Shown here in pieces: positions 29,289 through 37,423 of a DNA stretch of 51,547 nucleotides; position 1 is the first letter of the stretch, and each line of letters opens with the position of its first letter. The stretch spans positions 1 to 51,547 of the IMG/VR virus record IMGVR_UViG_3300044799_000342; one strand, 5' to 3'. The DNA is from a virus. The notes beneath the pieces were generated by a model. It made no database searches. It worked only from the letters and a program-made list of their open reading frames with translations, and had not been told where the DNA came from. The translations under genes and the position numbers were made by a program.

Positions 29289-31442
29289 TCAGGACAGGCT
29301 GGCCCTTGAACCAGTTGCCGTCTTCGTTACGGTGATCACCTGCGGGAACAACTCCCGTAGGTCGTCGATATGGCTGATCACCATGATCAGTCGAAATTGC
29401 GCTTTCACCGTCGCCAAGGCTTCCACCAGGCCCGTCCGGCCATTGCCATCCTGGCTGCCAAAACCCTCGTCCACTATCAGCACTTCGCATGGCGCCTGTG
29501 CCCTCCTGGCAAGCAACCGCGAAAGGGCAATCCGTATGGCGAAGTCGATCCTGAACCGCTCCCCGCCGCTGTAATTCTCGTAAGGACGGGTGCCCTGGGC
29601 ATCGGCAATGATCACGTCCAGAGTTTCGATCTGCCGCCCCGTCGTCTTGCCGGCGCGCTGCGTCGTCAGTTCAATGGTCGTCCCGCTGGCCATAAGGGCC
29701 AGCAGCCGGTTCGCCTCGTCGGTGATCTGCGGCAGGGCCGCGTCGATCAGCATGGCCTGTATCCCGCGCGGGCCAAAGGTGGCCTCAAGTTGTTCCCACA
29801 GGCTGGCGTAGTCGGCCACGACGGCCCGTGATTGGCGGGTCTGATCGGCACTCGCCCTGGTGCGGGCCACCGCTTCCAGTTGCCCCTCAAGGTTGCACCG
29901 GCGGGCGTTCTGTTCGTCCAGCGACGCCTGGCGCAGTCGCAATTCGTTGGCCCACCGGTCAAGATCGGCCTTGGCATCGCCTTCGATCTCCATGGCACTC
30001 TGTAGGGCCTTGATGCGCATGCCTCGGCCGGCCAGTTCGCTCTGGCCAACTTGCTTTGACCGCAGAAGATCGCGCTGCAACGATTGCAGTTGATCGGCGC
30101 TGGCAATTTGCTGTTCGGCCCCCGCCACAGCCGCCTTGTACTCGGGCAGTTCTCGGGCAGCTGTCCGTGCTTCCGCTAGGGCTTCACCATCAACCGCAGG
30201 CATCGCCCGCAAGTGATCCTCGGCCTCGCCCGTCGCCTGAGCGGCATTAGCCAGGGCTTTACCAGCCACCCGTAAAGCTTCGGTCGTCATGGTGCGCCGG
30301 CTTTCGAGATCGGCCACCATCTTGTCGTAGGCTTCGCCTTTCACCTCCTGGCCGCATGTTGGGCAGCGTTTCAGATCGGTCGGGGCCGCTGGCAGGGCTT
30401 GCAGGGCCGCCTCAGCGGCCGCCACGGCTCCTTCCAGCGCCGGCAGGCGGCCCTGGGCCTGGCTGTGCACTGCCTCGGCCAGCGCCCGCGCCTGGGCCTG
30501 TTCCTGTAGGGGAGCGAAGCGCGCCGCTGCCGTCTCGCAGTTGCGCAGGGCCAGCCGCAAGTTGCCAATCCGTTCCAGCGTGGGCAGGTTGAAAAGGCTG
30601 GTGGTGATCTCGGCCAAGCGGCCTTCTGTGGCCTCCATGTCGACCGTCTGCCGCCGATTTGCCTCCACTATAGCGCCCAACTCGGCTTTTAGCCCTGCCT
30701 GGCGCTGTCGGCGATCCTGTACCGTGTCAAGGGCAATCCGCGCTTCCTCCACGGCCGCAATCAGGGCCGGCCGTTGTTCCTCAATGGCCGCCACCAACTG
30801 GTCAAGGCCGCTGGCACGCTGCAGTTCTTCCGCTGCTGCTGCCAGCGAGGCGTCGGCAGCCGCCAGATCGGCCTGTGACGCCCGTAGGCGCTCGTGGGCA
30901 ACCGTGGCCCAGTCCTGCCAGGCGGTCAACCCCAACAGCGACACCAACACGTCCTTGCGGGCGCCTGGGGCCGCCGTGGTGAACTGATCGGCCTGGCCTT
31001 GGATCAGGCAAGCGGTGTGGGTGAAGGTCTTGTAGTCCATGCCGCAGGCGGCGTTGATCGCCTCCTGGGTTTCGCGGATCGTCTCGCGCGTCAAATCCTG
31101 GTAGCCAGTGTCGTAGGTCGATCCGTAAAGTTGGAAGGCCAGGGCACTCACGCCAGCGCGCCCGTCGCGTGGTAGCCGGCGCCGGCGCACCACGCCGTGC
31201 AGTTGGCCGCCGGCCTCAAACTGCACCTCCACCTCGCACTCGTCGGCGCCCTGGCGCACCAGGTCGTCGTCGCTGCGGCCCCGCGCCTCGCCCCACAGGC
31301 ACCAGGTAAGGGCGTCGACCGCCAGCGCGGACTTGCCGGCGCCGTTCTCGCCGGCCAGGGCTACCAGGTGGCAGCCGGTATAATCGATCTCCGTCGCCTC
31401 GTACGACAGAAAGTTGGTCAGCCTGATCCGTGTCGGTAACAT
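29289..31442 (-). CDS. sbcC: SbcC/Rad50-like recombination ATPase
   Basis: 717 residues. N-terminal MLPTRIRLTNFLSYEATEID, Walker A LAGENGAGKSAL near residue 30, Q-loop region ACLIQGQADQF, long coiled-coil arms, the zinc hook CPTC mid-protein (KRCPTCGQEV), then signature YENYSGGERFRIDFA, Walker B VLIVDEGFGSQD and a switch His (ISHIDDL). Works with the SbcD-like nuclease at 32388-33638 to process hairpins and DNA ends. AAGGAG lies six bases before the ATG. It has its own operator-bearing promoter 19 bases upstream. Confidence 0.92.
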   Translation of the reverse strand: MLPTRIRLTNFLSYEATEIDYTGCHLVALAGENGAGKSALAVDALTWCLWGEARGRSDDDLVRQGADECEVEVQFEAGGQLHGVVRRRRLPRDGRAGVSALAFQLYGSTYDTGYQDLTRETIRETQEAINAACGMDYKTFTHTACLIQGQADQFTTAAPGARKDVLVSLLGLTAWQDWATVAHERLRASQADLAAADASLAAAAEELQRASGLDQLVAAIEEQRPALIAAVEEARIALDTVQDRRQRQAGLKAELGAIVEANRRQTVDMEATEGRLAEITTSLFNLPTLERIGNLRLALRNCETAAARFAPLQEQAQARALAEAVHSQAQGRLPALEGAVAAAEAALQALPAAPTDLKRCPTCGQEVKGEAYDKMVADLESRRTMTTEALRVAGKALANAAQATGEAEDHLRAMPAVDGEALAEARTAARELPEYKAAVAGAEQQIASADQLQSLQRDLLRSKQVGQSELAGRGMRIKALQSAMEIEGDAKADLDRWANELRLRQASLDEQNARRCNLEGQLEAVARTRASADQTRQSRAVVADYASLWEQLEATFGPRGIQAMLIDAALPQITDEANRLLALMASGTTIELTTQRAGKTTGRQIETLDVIIADAQGTRPYENYSGGERFRIDFAIRIALSRLLARRAQAPCEVLIVDEGFGSQDGNGRTGLVEALATVKAQFRLIMVISHIDDLRELFPQVITVTKTATGSRASLS

Positions 31443-31460
31443 GGGCGTCTCCTTGCCGGT

Positions 31461-31489
31461 AGTCTAACCGTGGCGGTTGTTACTGGCAA
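31461..31489 (-). promoter_or_regulatory. early promoter with operator, upstream of sbcC
   Basis: On the minus strand TTGCCA (31489-31484), 17 bases, TAGACT (31466-31461). The spacer palindrome reads CTAACCG-TGG-CGGTTGT on the plus strand (31464-31480), with mismatches in the last bases of one arm. Confidence 0.75.
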
Positions 31490-31536
31490 TGCGGCCCGCC
31501 GCCTCTAACAACGGCGGGCCGCCACGACGTGGGTAT

Positions 31537-31827
31537 CTATTCCTGGTCTGGGGCCATCAGAAGGAAGGGCCGCTTTGCTGCCTCATTGCCCCGCGAGCCG
31601 TACTTGTACTGCATCTCGACAACCTTGAGCAGTTTACCGGCAGCGTTGCAGGCGGCGTTAACGACCTGCGGTGTCATGGTGCCCTCGACGACGGCTGAGA
31701 CGAGGGCCGACATTAACTGGGCACACTCCTCCCCCGTTCGTACTCCCGCCTTCGCGATTGCAATAGCTCGGGATTCCGAATTAGGCTCCTGATCTCCTGC
31801 AGCCACTTTTGTGCTTCCCTGACACAT
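31537..31827 (-). CDS. conserved-looking hypothetical protein
   Basis: 96 residues from the ATG at 31827 (AAAGGAAAAGG upstream). AIAIAKAGVRTGEECAQLMS, then ALVSAVVEGTMTPQVVNAAC and KLLKVVEMQYKYG: helical, similar from memory to small phage proteins found near recombination genes. It overlaps the zinc-knuckle gene by 115 bases in another frame, unusually long for this genome. Function unknown. Confidence 0.55.
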   Translation of the reverse strand: MCQGSTKVAAGDQEPNSESRAIAIAKAGVRTGEECAQLMSALVSAVVEGTMTPQVVNAACNAAGKLLKVVEMQYKYGSRGNEAAKRPFLLMAPDQE

Positions 31828-32381
31828 TCGATTTGCCTTTTCCTTTCTTGTGATCTCAACTCCCAAGCGCCATCCGGCGAATGCAGCCATCGTTGGTATT
31901 CGGCCTCGCGCCGCCGCCGCGCCCGCTCCCGTAGATAGGGTTCGATCTTACGCAACCGCTCTTGCCGCCGTGTTAGTTGGGCCTCCTCTCGACGAAATTG
32001 GCGCTGCCAGTCCCTGTGGTCTTGCCGTCGGCAACGCCAACATATCTCGTTATCGCGGTAATTCCAGCCCTTCTTGTGCTGACTCCGGTTCCATTCGAGA
32101 TTGCGAAGGTTGCGCTGGCACCACCCGCGATAACCCCACGAACCTGGGCGGGCACCGCTTTGCAATTTCAGGTCGCCGCAGACGCCACTCTTGCAATAGG
32201 AACAATGGTAGAGCATCCGGCGGCAACCGAGTCGGGGGTGATAGCGGCGCTCGACCCCGCAGCGAAGGCACCTTCGCTGCTTGCGGCAATAGAAAGCGAT
32301 ATGCCCCCATTGCCGGCAGTTGTCGCACCAAGGACAGGCGTTTGCATAATGCCTTTCACCGCCACATTTAGAACAAATCAC
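31713..32381 (-). CDS. tandem CCHC zinc-knuckle protein
   Basis: 222 residues, start GTG at 32381. Two perfect C-x2-C-x4-H-x4-C knuckles in a row, CSKCGGERHYANAC and CDNCRQWGHIAFYC, then a variant C-x2-C-x6-H-x4-C (CLRCGVERRYHPRLGC) and more Cys pairs (CSYC, CWRC). The C-terminal 110 residues are extremely Arg/Glu-rich and helical. Such knuckles bind single-stranded nucleic acid, as in retroviral nucleocapsid. The DNA is AT-richer than its neighbours, suggesting recent acquisition. It sits between sbcD and sbcC. No ribosome binding site is evident. Confidence 0.7.
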   Translation of the reverse strand: MICSKCGGERHYANACPWCDNCRQWGHIAFYCRKQRRCLRCGVERRYHPRLGCRRMLYHCSYCKSGVCGDLKLQSGARPGSWGYRGWCQRNLRNLEWNRSQHKKGWNYRDNEICWRCRRQDHRDWQRQFRREEAQLTRRQERLRKIEPYLRERARRRREAEYQRWLHSPDGAWELRSQERKRQIECVREAQKWLQEIRSLIRNPELLQSRRREYERGRSVPS

Positions 32382-32387
32382 GATTGA

Positions 32388-33638
32388 CTACTGTCCAGCC
32401 CCCATCAGGGTCAGCCCTTCATCCTGCAGCCGGCCACGGCGCTGCTCGTTGGGTTCCGATTGCGCCAGGTAGGCGCGCAGGATTTCCGCCGGCGGTGCGC
32501 CAGCCACGTCCGTGCCCTCCCAGCGGCGGTCGGCCTGGGGCGCGTTGCGTTCAATGCCCGCCACCCACCAAGCACCGGCGGCGTCAAGGGCGCGCTCGGC
32601 TTCCAGTTGGTCGAAGGCGGCCGCCTGCTCGGCCGTGGCGAAGTGCAGTCGGCAACGAACGACAGCGCCTTGGACATCGGCGCCACCCACGAAGGCGCGG
32701 AACCAATCGTTAACGGCTGCAGGTTCCGTCGTCGGCAATAGGTCGTATTCCAGCGTCCGGAACGGCCGGTCGTCCAGCAGGTGAGGCACCAGGCTGGTGC
32801 AACGCTGGCCGGCGGGTAGGCTGGGATCGAGTTCAAACGACCAGAACATCTTGTCCTGGCCCTCCTCGCCGAAGTCGATCCGCGCCATGCTGCCGCAGTA
32901 GAAGGCCGGCATGGGCGCCGGCAGCACTTTCCCCCAGTGGTAGTGGCCCATGATCGCCAGGTCACAGGGCGGCAGATCGGCGCCCGTGATCGTCGGCTCA
33001 TAGCCCATAGTCATCCACTGTTCGCTGGCGCGGTCGGCGCCGGCGAAGGCCAGGTGGCCCAGCAAGATCGTCGGCCAGGCGTCGTGCGTTCGCTTGCTGC
33101 CCAGGTCGGCAATCTCGCGCTGCAGGGCCTCATTGGCGGCCGCGATCAGTTGATCGTAGGGCAGGCCCTCGGCGTCGCTGATCAGGTGCTTCACCCGTGC
33201 CCAGGGCACCGCGATCACCCAGCAGGTCTTGCCGCCGGCCAGGCGGATCGCCCGCGTCTCGGGCTGGTTGAAACCTAAAACGCCGTAGTCGTCGCCGTAA
33301 CAGGTGATCGTGTCGATCACGTTGGCGCGGCCTGGCGTGCTGTCGCCTTCGTGGTTGCCCTGGTCGATCAGCACCACAATACCGGCGCGTTGCAGCCGGC
33401 GGATTTGCTCCATCACGGGGGCCAGGATGCGCTGCGGCGGGTTGCGGCTCTTGAACATGTCGCCGGCGAAGGCAAACAGATCGACCGGCTCCTTGATCGC
33501 CCAGTCCACGGCCTGGCCGAAGTTGCGCAGGTAGTCCTGCACGCGGTAGGGCAGGCCATCGGGGTTGTCGCCGCCTACGTTGTCGATCCCCACGTGCAGG
33601 TCGGCGCACGCGACGCCCTTGATGATGGTGCTACTCAT
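32388..33638 (-). CDS. sbcD: SbcD/Mre11-like nuclease
   Basis: 416 residues from the ATG at 33638 (CAGGAGGCACCCG upstream). Metallophosphoesterase motifs in order: ADLHVGID (D-x-H), FAFAGDMFKSRNP (GD), IDQGNHEGDS (GNHE), ILLGHLAFAG and IMGHYHWGK (GHxH). The C-terminal part corresponds to the capping and Rad50-contact region. Partner of the SbcC-like ATPase; the pair would trim ends or remove hairpins during replication and recombination. Confidence 0.9.
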   Translation of the reverse strand: MSSTIIKGVACADLHVGIDNVGGDNPDGLPYRVQDYLRNFGQAVDWAIKEPVDLFAFAGDMFKSRNPPQRILAPVMEQIRRLQRAGIVVLIDQGNHEGDSTPGRANVIDTITCYGDDYGVLGFNQPETRAIRLAGGKTCWVIAVPWARVKHLISDAEGLPYDQLIAAANEALQREIADLGSKRTHDAWPTILLGHLAFAGADRASEQWMTMGYEPTITGADLPPCDLAIMGHYHWGKVLPAPMPAFYCGSMARIDFGEEGQDKMFWSFELDPSLPAGQRCTSLVPHLLDDRPFRTLEYDLLPTTEPAAVNDWFRAFVGGADVQGAVVRCRLHFATAEQAAAFDQLEAERALDAAGAWWVAGIERNAPQADRRWEGTDVAGAPPAEILRAYLAQSEPNEQRRGRLQDEGLTLMGAGQ

Positions 33639-34270
33639 CGGGTGCCTCCTGCAGTGAGTCGTTCGATCAGCCATAAGCACTGTTCCCGATAGGCGGCGTC
33701 CCTGGCGGCGTCCCAGGCGGCGTCCCTGGCGGCGTCCCAGGCGGCGTCCCAGGCGGCGTCCCTGGTGGCGGTCCTGGCGGCGTCCCTGGCGGCGTCCCAG
33801 GCGGCGTCCCAGGCGGCGTCCCTGGTGGCGGTCCTGGCGGCGGTCCTGGCGGCGGTCCTGGCGGCGTCCCTGGCGGCGGCCCAGGCGGCGGTCCTGGCGG
33901 CGTCCCTGGCGGCGGTCCTGGCGGCGTCCCTGGCGGCGCTGAGAATCTCCTGCGCTTTGGACAGGTCCGCCCAGTCGATGCCAGCAATTGCAGCAGCGTG
34001 ATCCTTGAGTCCGGCGTGTTCAAAGAGCGCAATGATATTCGGATGTCGCTGCCGGAGTGTGAAGACCAGGAATTCACGCCGCAAGTCGCTATCGGCGAGA
34101 TGCAAGAGCGACCACAGCCTGCTAAGACCCGCTTCTATGGCCTTGTCTAAATCGGCCTCCGTGAGGTCGGAACCGTCGGGAAAGATTCGCTCGAAGATTT
34201 CCTGTTGATCTCCGCAAGCGCCCTGCTTCCGCAACCACTCGATTGTGATAGCCTTTATGGTGCTATTCAC
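33635..34270 (-). CDS. Ala-rich repeat protein
   Basis: 211 residues. N-terminal 110 residues are globular ([20 protein letters not shown]... [22 protein letters not shown]). Then about 85 residues consist of four-residue steps of the type [12 protein letters not shown], encoded by a 12-bp tandem repeat, forming a long regular helix. The C-terminus is [12 protein letters not shown]. Similar 'AARDAAW' helices are known in phage and bacterial proteins of unknown function. The stop overlaps the sbcD start by four bases. Confidence 0.7.
   Translation of the reverse strand: MNSTIKAITIEWLRKQGACGDQQEIFERIFPDGSDLTEADLDKAIEAGLSRLWSLLHLADSDLRREFLVFTLRQRHPNIIALFEHAGLKDHAAAIAGIDWADLSKAQEILSAARDAARTAARDAARTAAWAAARDAARTAARTAARTATRDAAWDAAWDAARDAARTATRDAAWDAAWDAARDAAWDAARDAAYREQCLWLIERLTAGGTR
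33694..33946. repeat. 12-bp tandem repeat array inside CDS
   Basis: About 21 units of a 12-mer near gcggcgtccctg, with variants at two or three positions (tccctg, tcccag, gtcctg). The unit keeps the reading frame and encodes A-(R/W)-(D/T)-A steps. Some larger blocks (about 60-90 bp) are themselves duplicated, so expansion by slippage or recombination is likely. Confidence 0.85.
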
Positions 34271-34526
34271 CCGACACCTCCTGGCGGCGTCCGTACTTTG
34301 CCACCAAATCCCTGGCCACCTTCTGGAATTGGATCATGGGCTTTAGCACTTCGCGCCATTCCTGAATGCTGGGCGCGTTTTCGAGCCAGGCCGTGGGGTC
34401 AAGGATCGGCCCCAGCACGTCAACGCGCTCAATCTGCTCGGCCATTTCCTGGAGCGGTAGGTCGACCACCACCTGCATGATCAGGCCGATCTTCATTTGA
34501 GTTGCCCTCAGTTCTTCGACAAGCAT
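34263..34526 (-). CDS. small hypothetical protein
   Basis: 87 residues, start ATG with AAAAGGAGACGGT upstream. Helical, MKIGLIMQVVVDLPLQEMAE, then NAPSIQEWREVLKPMIQFQK. It is the first gene after the operator promoter at 34569-34598 and overlaps the Ala-rich gene start by eight bases. Not recognised. Confidence 0.6.
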   Translation of the reverse strand: MLVEELRATQMKIGLIMQVVVDLPLQEMAEQIERVDVLGPILDPTAWLENAPSIQEWREVLKPMIQFQKVARDLVAKYGRRQEVSGE

Positions 34527-34568
34527 ACCGTCTCCTTTTGGCTGTTAACTCCCTCGGTTTGCCCCGCC

Positions 34569-34598
34569 AGTCTAACCGCTGCGGTTAGTTACTGTCAA
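34569..34598 (-). promoter_or_regulatory. early promoter with perfect 17-bp operator
   Basis: On the minus strand TTGACA (34598-34593), 18 bases, TAGACT (34574-34569). The operator CTAACCG-CTG-CGGTTAG covers 34572-34588. The -35 overlaps the stop region of the upstream gene. Confidence 0.82.
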
Positions 34599-35014
34599 GG
34601 GTTGTTGAGCATTTTGTTGAGGTAGGCGGCCGGCGATTTCAGATGCGGGTTGGGGATGCGGCTCTCCACCGTTTCGATGATCCGCGTGCCGTTGGGGCCA
34701 GGCCGCCCCACTTGGTGCTCCTGCCACACCATGATCCCGTCGTGGATCGCGGCCAGGATCGCCTGGGTGCCGTGTTTGCGGACGAAATGTTCAGCGCCAA
34801 ACTGGAAGCCTAGCGTCCGCCGTAAATAACGCGCCAGGCGCCGGTCAGTGGCCGTCAGCGGGCGCGGCGGCTGTAGGGCAGGGTTCGGTACTGGTAGGCG
34901 TCTCAGGGCAGGCTGTGGGGCTGCTGTGGGGTCTTCTTGTTCGTCGGGGAGTGCATACTGGGGGGCGCCGATGGACATGACACGGGGGGGCAGTTTTCGG
35001 ACCGGTTGCGCCAT
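34595..35014 (-). CDS. hypothetical protein, possible replication role
   Basis: 139 residues from the ATG at 35014. The N-terminal 50 residues are Pro-rich; the C-terminus, with TDRRLARYLRRTLGFQFGAE, then IPNPHLKSPAAYLNKML, resembles the short helical domain of phage replication-initiation proteins ('i.np..yl...l'). The similarity is weak and the role is only a suggestion. The gene lies in the recombination/replication block. Confidence 0.5.
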   Translation of the reverse strand: MAQPVRKLPPRVMSIGAPQYALPDEQEDPTAAPQPALRRLPVPNPALQPPRPLTATDRRLARYLRRTLGFQFGAEHFVRKHGTQAILAAIHDGIMVWQEHQVGRPGPNGTRIIETVESRIPNPHLKSPAAYLNKMLNNP

Positions 35015-35060
35015 GGATACGGCTTCCTTTCCGCTGGTGTAAACGGGCCTTGGGGAGATG

Positions 35061-35099
35061 ATGTGGGGCGAGCGTAAAGCCCGCCCCACATTGCGTCAA
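35061..35099 (-). promoter_or_regulatory. promoter-like site with 10-bp inverted repeat
   Basis: On the minus strand TTGACG (35099-35094), 17 bases, TACGCT (35076-35071). Arms ATGTGGGGCG (35061-35070) and CGCCCCACAT (35082-35091) flank the -10. It could be a separately controlled promoter, or a terminator hairpin of the gene at 35120. Confidence 0.5.
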
Positions 35100-35119
35100 G
35101 TCCCTAAAGTGTATATGCG

Positions 35120-35719
35120 CTAGATCGTTTCCTCCAGCGTATCCTGCTCGCGCAGGCGCGCCTCGGCATTGATCGCCAGGCACAGCGGGCAGGCCCAGTC
35201 CGGTTGCTTGTCGTGTTGACCGGCCTCGTGATCGGCGATGATCCGGTCGAGATCCTGCGCCGCTGGCATGCCGCCTTCCATCCCCAGCTGCACGCCGGCA
35301 ATGCGGAAGGCCGCGCCGCACTTTTGCCCCTGGGCGCGCCATAGATTGGGCAGGCAGGCAGCGTCCAACTGCTCGGCATCGAACTTCACCTGCAGGATTT
35401 GTGCGCCACCAGTTTCCTTGGGCTGGAAGCCGCTGATCCGGCCCGACAGCATTATCTCGAAGATGGGGGCTGGCCCCCAGCCGCGCAGAGTTAGCACCTC
35501 GCGCAGCCGTTCGAGGAAGATGGCCAGCGGTTCGGTGGCCAAGGCCACCATTTCCCCCTCCGTCCGTGCTTCGCCCTCCGGAACGGACAGATCGACGTTC
35601 TGCGTCAGTGTGTCCACCAGAGCGCCCACGTCGACGCGGCTATCGAGGTATTCCAATGCCAACCTGTAGCCAGTGGTGTCTGGATCGAGCGGCTTCTTAT
35701 TCGGTATTCCTCTGGGCAT
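35120..35719 (-). CDS. hypothetical protein, recT neighbour
   Basis: 199 residues, start ATG with AAGGAGGACTG upstream. FLERLREVLTLRGWGPAPIFEIML, then QDLDRIIADHEAG and a C-terminal CPLC motif (WACPLCLAINAEAR) that may bind metal with other Cys. Only nine bases separate it from the RecT-like gene, so both are probably one recombination unit. No family recognised. Confidence 0.55.
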   Translation of the reverse strand: MPRGIPNKKPLDPDTTGYRLALEYLDSRVDVGALVDTLTQNVDLSVPEGEARTEGEMVALATEPLAIFLERLREVLTLRGWGPAPIFEIMLSGRISGFQPKETGGAQILQVKFDAEQLDAACLPNLWRAQGQKCGAAFRIAGVQLGMEGGMPAAQDLDRIIADHEAGQHDKQPDWACPLCLAINAEARLREQDTLEETI

Positions 35720-35728
35720 CAGTCCTCC

Positions 35729-36709
35729 TTAGTTGCCCTGCAGCCGGCGCAGGTCGTTCCATGCCCCTCGGAAGTCGCTAACGTCCGCCAAATCGTTGAC
35801 GCCCAGAGCGTTGCAGATCGCATGGTGGTTCTTGAAACCCAGTTGAGTCACGGCGCGGCGCTTGAGGTCGTCGACGGTGGCCGGCGGCACGTCGACCGTG
35901 GGTAAATCATTCCCATTGTCCCCAGGTGCCGGCGGCGGAGTTGAAGGCGTTGCTGGCGGCTTTTCGTCCGCCGCCGGCATCGCTGGCGGTTGCTCGACAA
36001 ATTCACCTTCGGCAAACTCTGCCTCTGGCTCACCATTGGTTCCCTCATCAATCGGACTGTCCAGTTCCTTATCGAAGGTGGGCAGGACTACCTGGGCGAT
36101 CAGGTTCAGGGCGCGACCTTCGGCCCGTTTCATGGCCATGATCGCCGGCTGGGTGATCAGGGGCCGCACCTTCGCCTCGGGATTGCTGGCCAAGTCCATG
36201 ATCTGCGCGGGGTTGTGCGCCGCCCTGGCCGCATCCACCTGGGCTTTGGTCAACCCCAGCTTTTCCGTCTCGCGGGTACTGGGGTAGCGTTCCGATTCGC
36301 GCACCAGGCCATATTGGATCGTGGGGATCGGCGTGCTCTTGCGGTAGAGATGGCAGACCGCCAGCACATCGCCGTGGCGGTTGGCCTGCATGGCTTCACG
36401 GATCACCGGATCGGTCACGATGTTGGGTTGGATCGCGGCGAAGTCGGGGTGCCGCATCGCCAGGCGCCGCCGGCCGTCGATGGTGACGTACAGGCTGCCC
36501 TCGTACACCATGATCTCGCCCGCCAGCGGGTGCAGGCCCAGGCTGATGGCCATTGCCGCGAATTGCCGCATCTTTGCCACCGGCGGCGCCGTCTCGTTGG
36601 GTCGCAGCGACATCATAAAGTAGCGCGACATCGCCTCCTGCCGTTCAACCGTGACCGGCAGGGGCCGGTAACCCACTTCCACCAGGGCTGTCTCATTTCC
36701 GTTCGTCAT
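35729..36709 (-). CDS. recT: RecT-like single-strand annealing protein
   Basis: 326 residues, GGAAAGGAAGGCGCCC before the ATG. MRQFAAMAISLGLHPLAGEI, then MVYEGSLYVTIDGRRRLAMRHPDF is the RecT core ('f...a...GL.P...eiy......g..tv.i.idG.r.iA'). The C-terminal 110 residues are an acidic Pro-rich linker and a small helical domain (DDLKRRAVTQLGFKNHHAIC), which may bind partners. It probably works with the SbcCD-like pair. No exonuclease (RecE/lambda Exo) was found beside it. Confidence 0.72.
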   Translation of the reverse strand: MTNGNETALVEVGYRPLPVTVERQEAMSRYFMMSLRPNETAPPVAKMRQFAAMAISLGLHPLAGEIMVYEGSLYVTIDGRRRLAMRHPDFAAIQPNIVTDPVIREAMQANRHGDVLAVCHLYRKSTPIPTIQYGLVRESERYPSTRETEKLGLTKAQVDAARAAHNPAQIMDLASNPEAKVRPLITQPAIMAMKRAEGRALNLIAQVVLPTFDKELDSPIDEGTNGEPEAEFAEGEFVEQPPAMPAADEKPPATPSTPPPAPGDNGNDLPTVDVPPATVDDLKRRAVTQLGFKNHHAICNALGVNDLADVSDFRGAWNDLRRLQGN

Positions 36710-37101
36710 GGGCGCCTTCCTTTCCAGAGACTAACTACTGGCCGACTGACGGGCGCACACTCGGGCCGTTGGGCTCCCAGTGCGGGCAACTGGCGGCAGA
36801 GCCGGTGATCGCCCCAATTGTGATCGCGGATGATCAAATAAACCAGCCGATTGCGCAAGGGCGTTGGTAGGCCATTGAACTGATCCTCGCGTTGATCGGG
36901 TCGCAGGCGCAGGCCCGTCAGCATGCGATTTTCCTGGCTCGTGGCCGGCACGGCCAGACCGGCGTGGGTCACTTCCTTGCCGCAGAACAGGCTAGTGCCA
37001 CGGCGCACCACGCGGGCGCCGCATTGGGCGCACAACAGCCTTGGCTGGCCCCCCTTGCCCACGTGGGCCGCTTCCACGGCGCGGTCGCGTTCGGTTGTCA
37101 T
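36706..37101 (-). CDS. zinc-ribbon hypothetical protein
   Basis: 131 residues from the ATG at 37101, which overlaps the upstream stop (ATGA). RLLCAQCGARVVRRGTSLFC, then GKEV gives C-x2-C...C, a partial zinc ribbon. The middle (GLRLRPDQREDQFNGLPTPLRNRLVYLIIRDHNWG) is helical. No family recognised. It overlaps the recT start by four bases. Confidence 0.55.
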   Translation of the reverse strand: MTTERDRAVEAAHVGKGGQPRLLCAQCGARVVRRGTSLFCGKEVTHAGLAVPATSQENRMLTGLRLRPDQREDQFNGLPTPLRNRLVYLIIRDHNWGDHRLCRQLPALGAQRPECAPVSRPVVSLWKGRRP

Positions 37102-37244
37102 CGCAACACCCGCGTGAAGATGATGGCCAGCGCCATAAGGTTCAGCAGTATTTGAGAAAGTCGACGCATCCAAGGTTTACGGTCGGCTAGGCGAGTGGCG
37201 ATGAGGCACATGCCGCTGATTATCATCCAATCGTTAGTAGTCAT
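37098..37244 (-). CDS. small membrane protein
   Basis: 48 residues: MTTNDWMIISGMCLIATRLA, then DRKPWMRRLSQILLNLMALAI and IFTRVLR, two short hydrophobic segments. First gene after the promoter at 37345-37374, with a 90-base leader. AGAGAG precedes the ATG. Function unknown. Confidence 0.55.
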   Translation of the reverse strand: MTTNDWMIISGMCLIATRLADRKPWMRRLSQILLNLMALAIIFTRVLR

Positions 37245-37344
37245 CTGGCTCTCTCTATCGTCGCTTCCCATCCCTGGCTGGCGCGGCCCGAGAAGCTTCC
37301 TTGCGCCGTTAGCGCCGTCCATGCGCCGCCAGCCAGGGAGTCAT

Positions 37345-37374
37345 ACCCTAACCGCTGCGGTTAGGCTATGTCAA
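37345..37374 (-). promoter_or_regulatory. early promoter with perfect 17-bp operator
   Basis: On the minus strand TTGACA (37374-37369), 18 bases, TAGGGT (37350-37345). The operator CTAACCG-CTG-CGGTTAG lies at 37348-37364. It probably drives the recT operon. Confidence 0.75.
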
Positions 37375-37423
37375 GGGGGTATGTTGCTATTTTTCTTAGG
37401 GACAGGACTTGCGGGGCGGCAAA

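Noticed and set aside
33694-33946. CRISPR-like array
   Set aside because: Units are 12 bp, contiguous without spacers, and in frame within a gene.
36720-36745. Sixth early operator near recT
   Set aside because: GTTAGTCTC resembles a half site, but there is no matching second half or -35, so it was not called.
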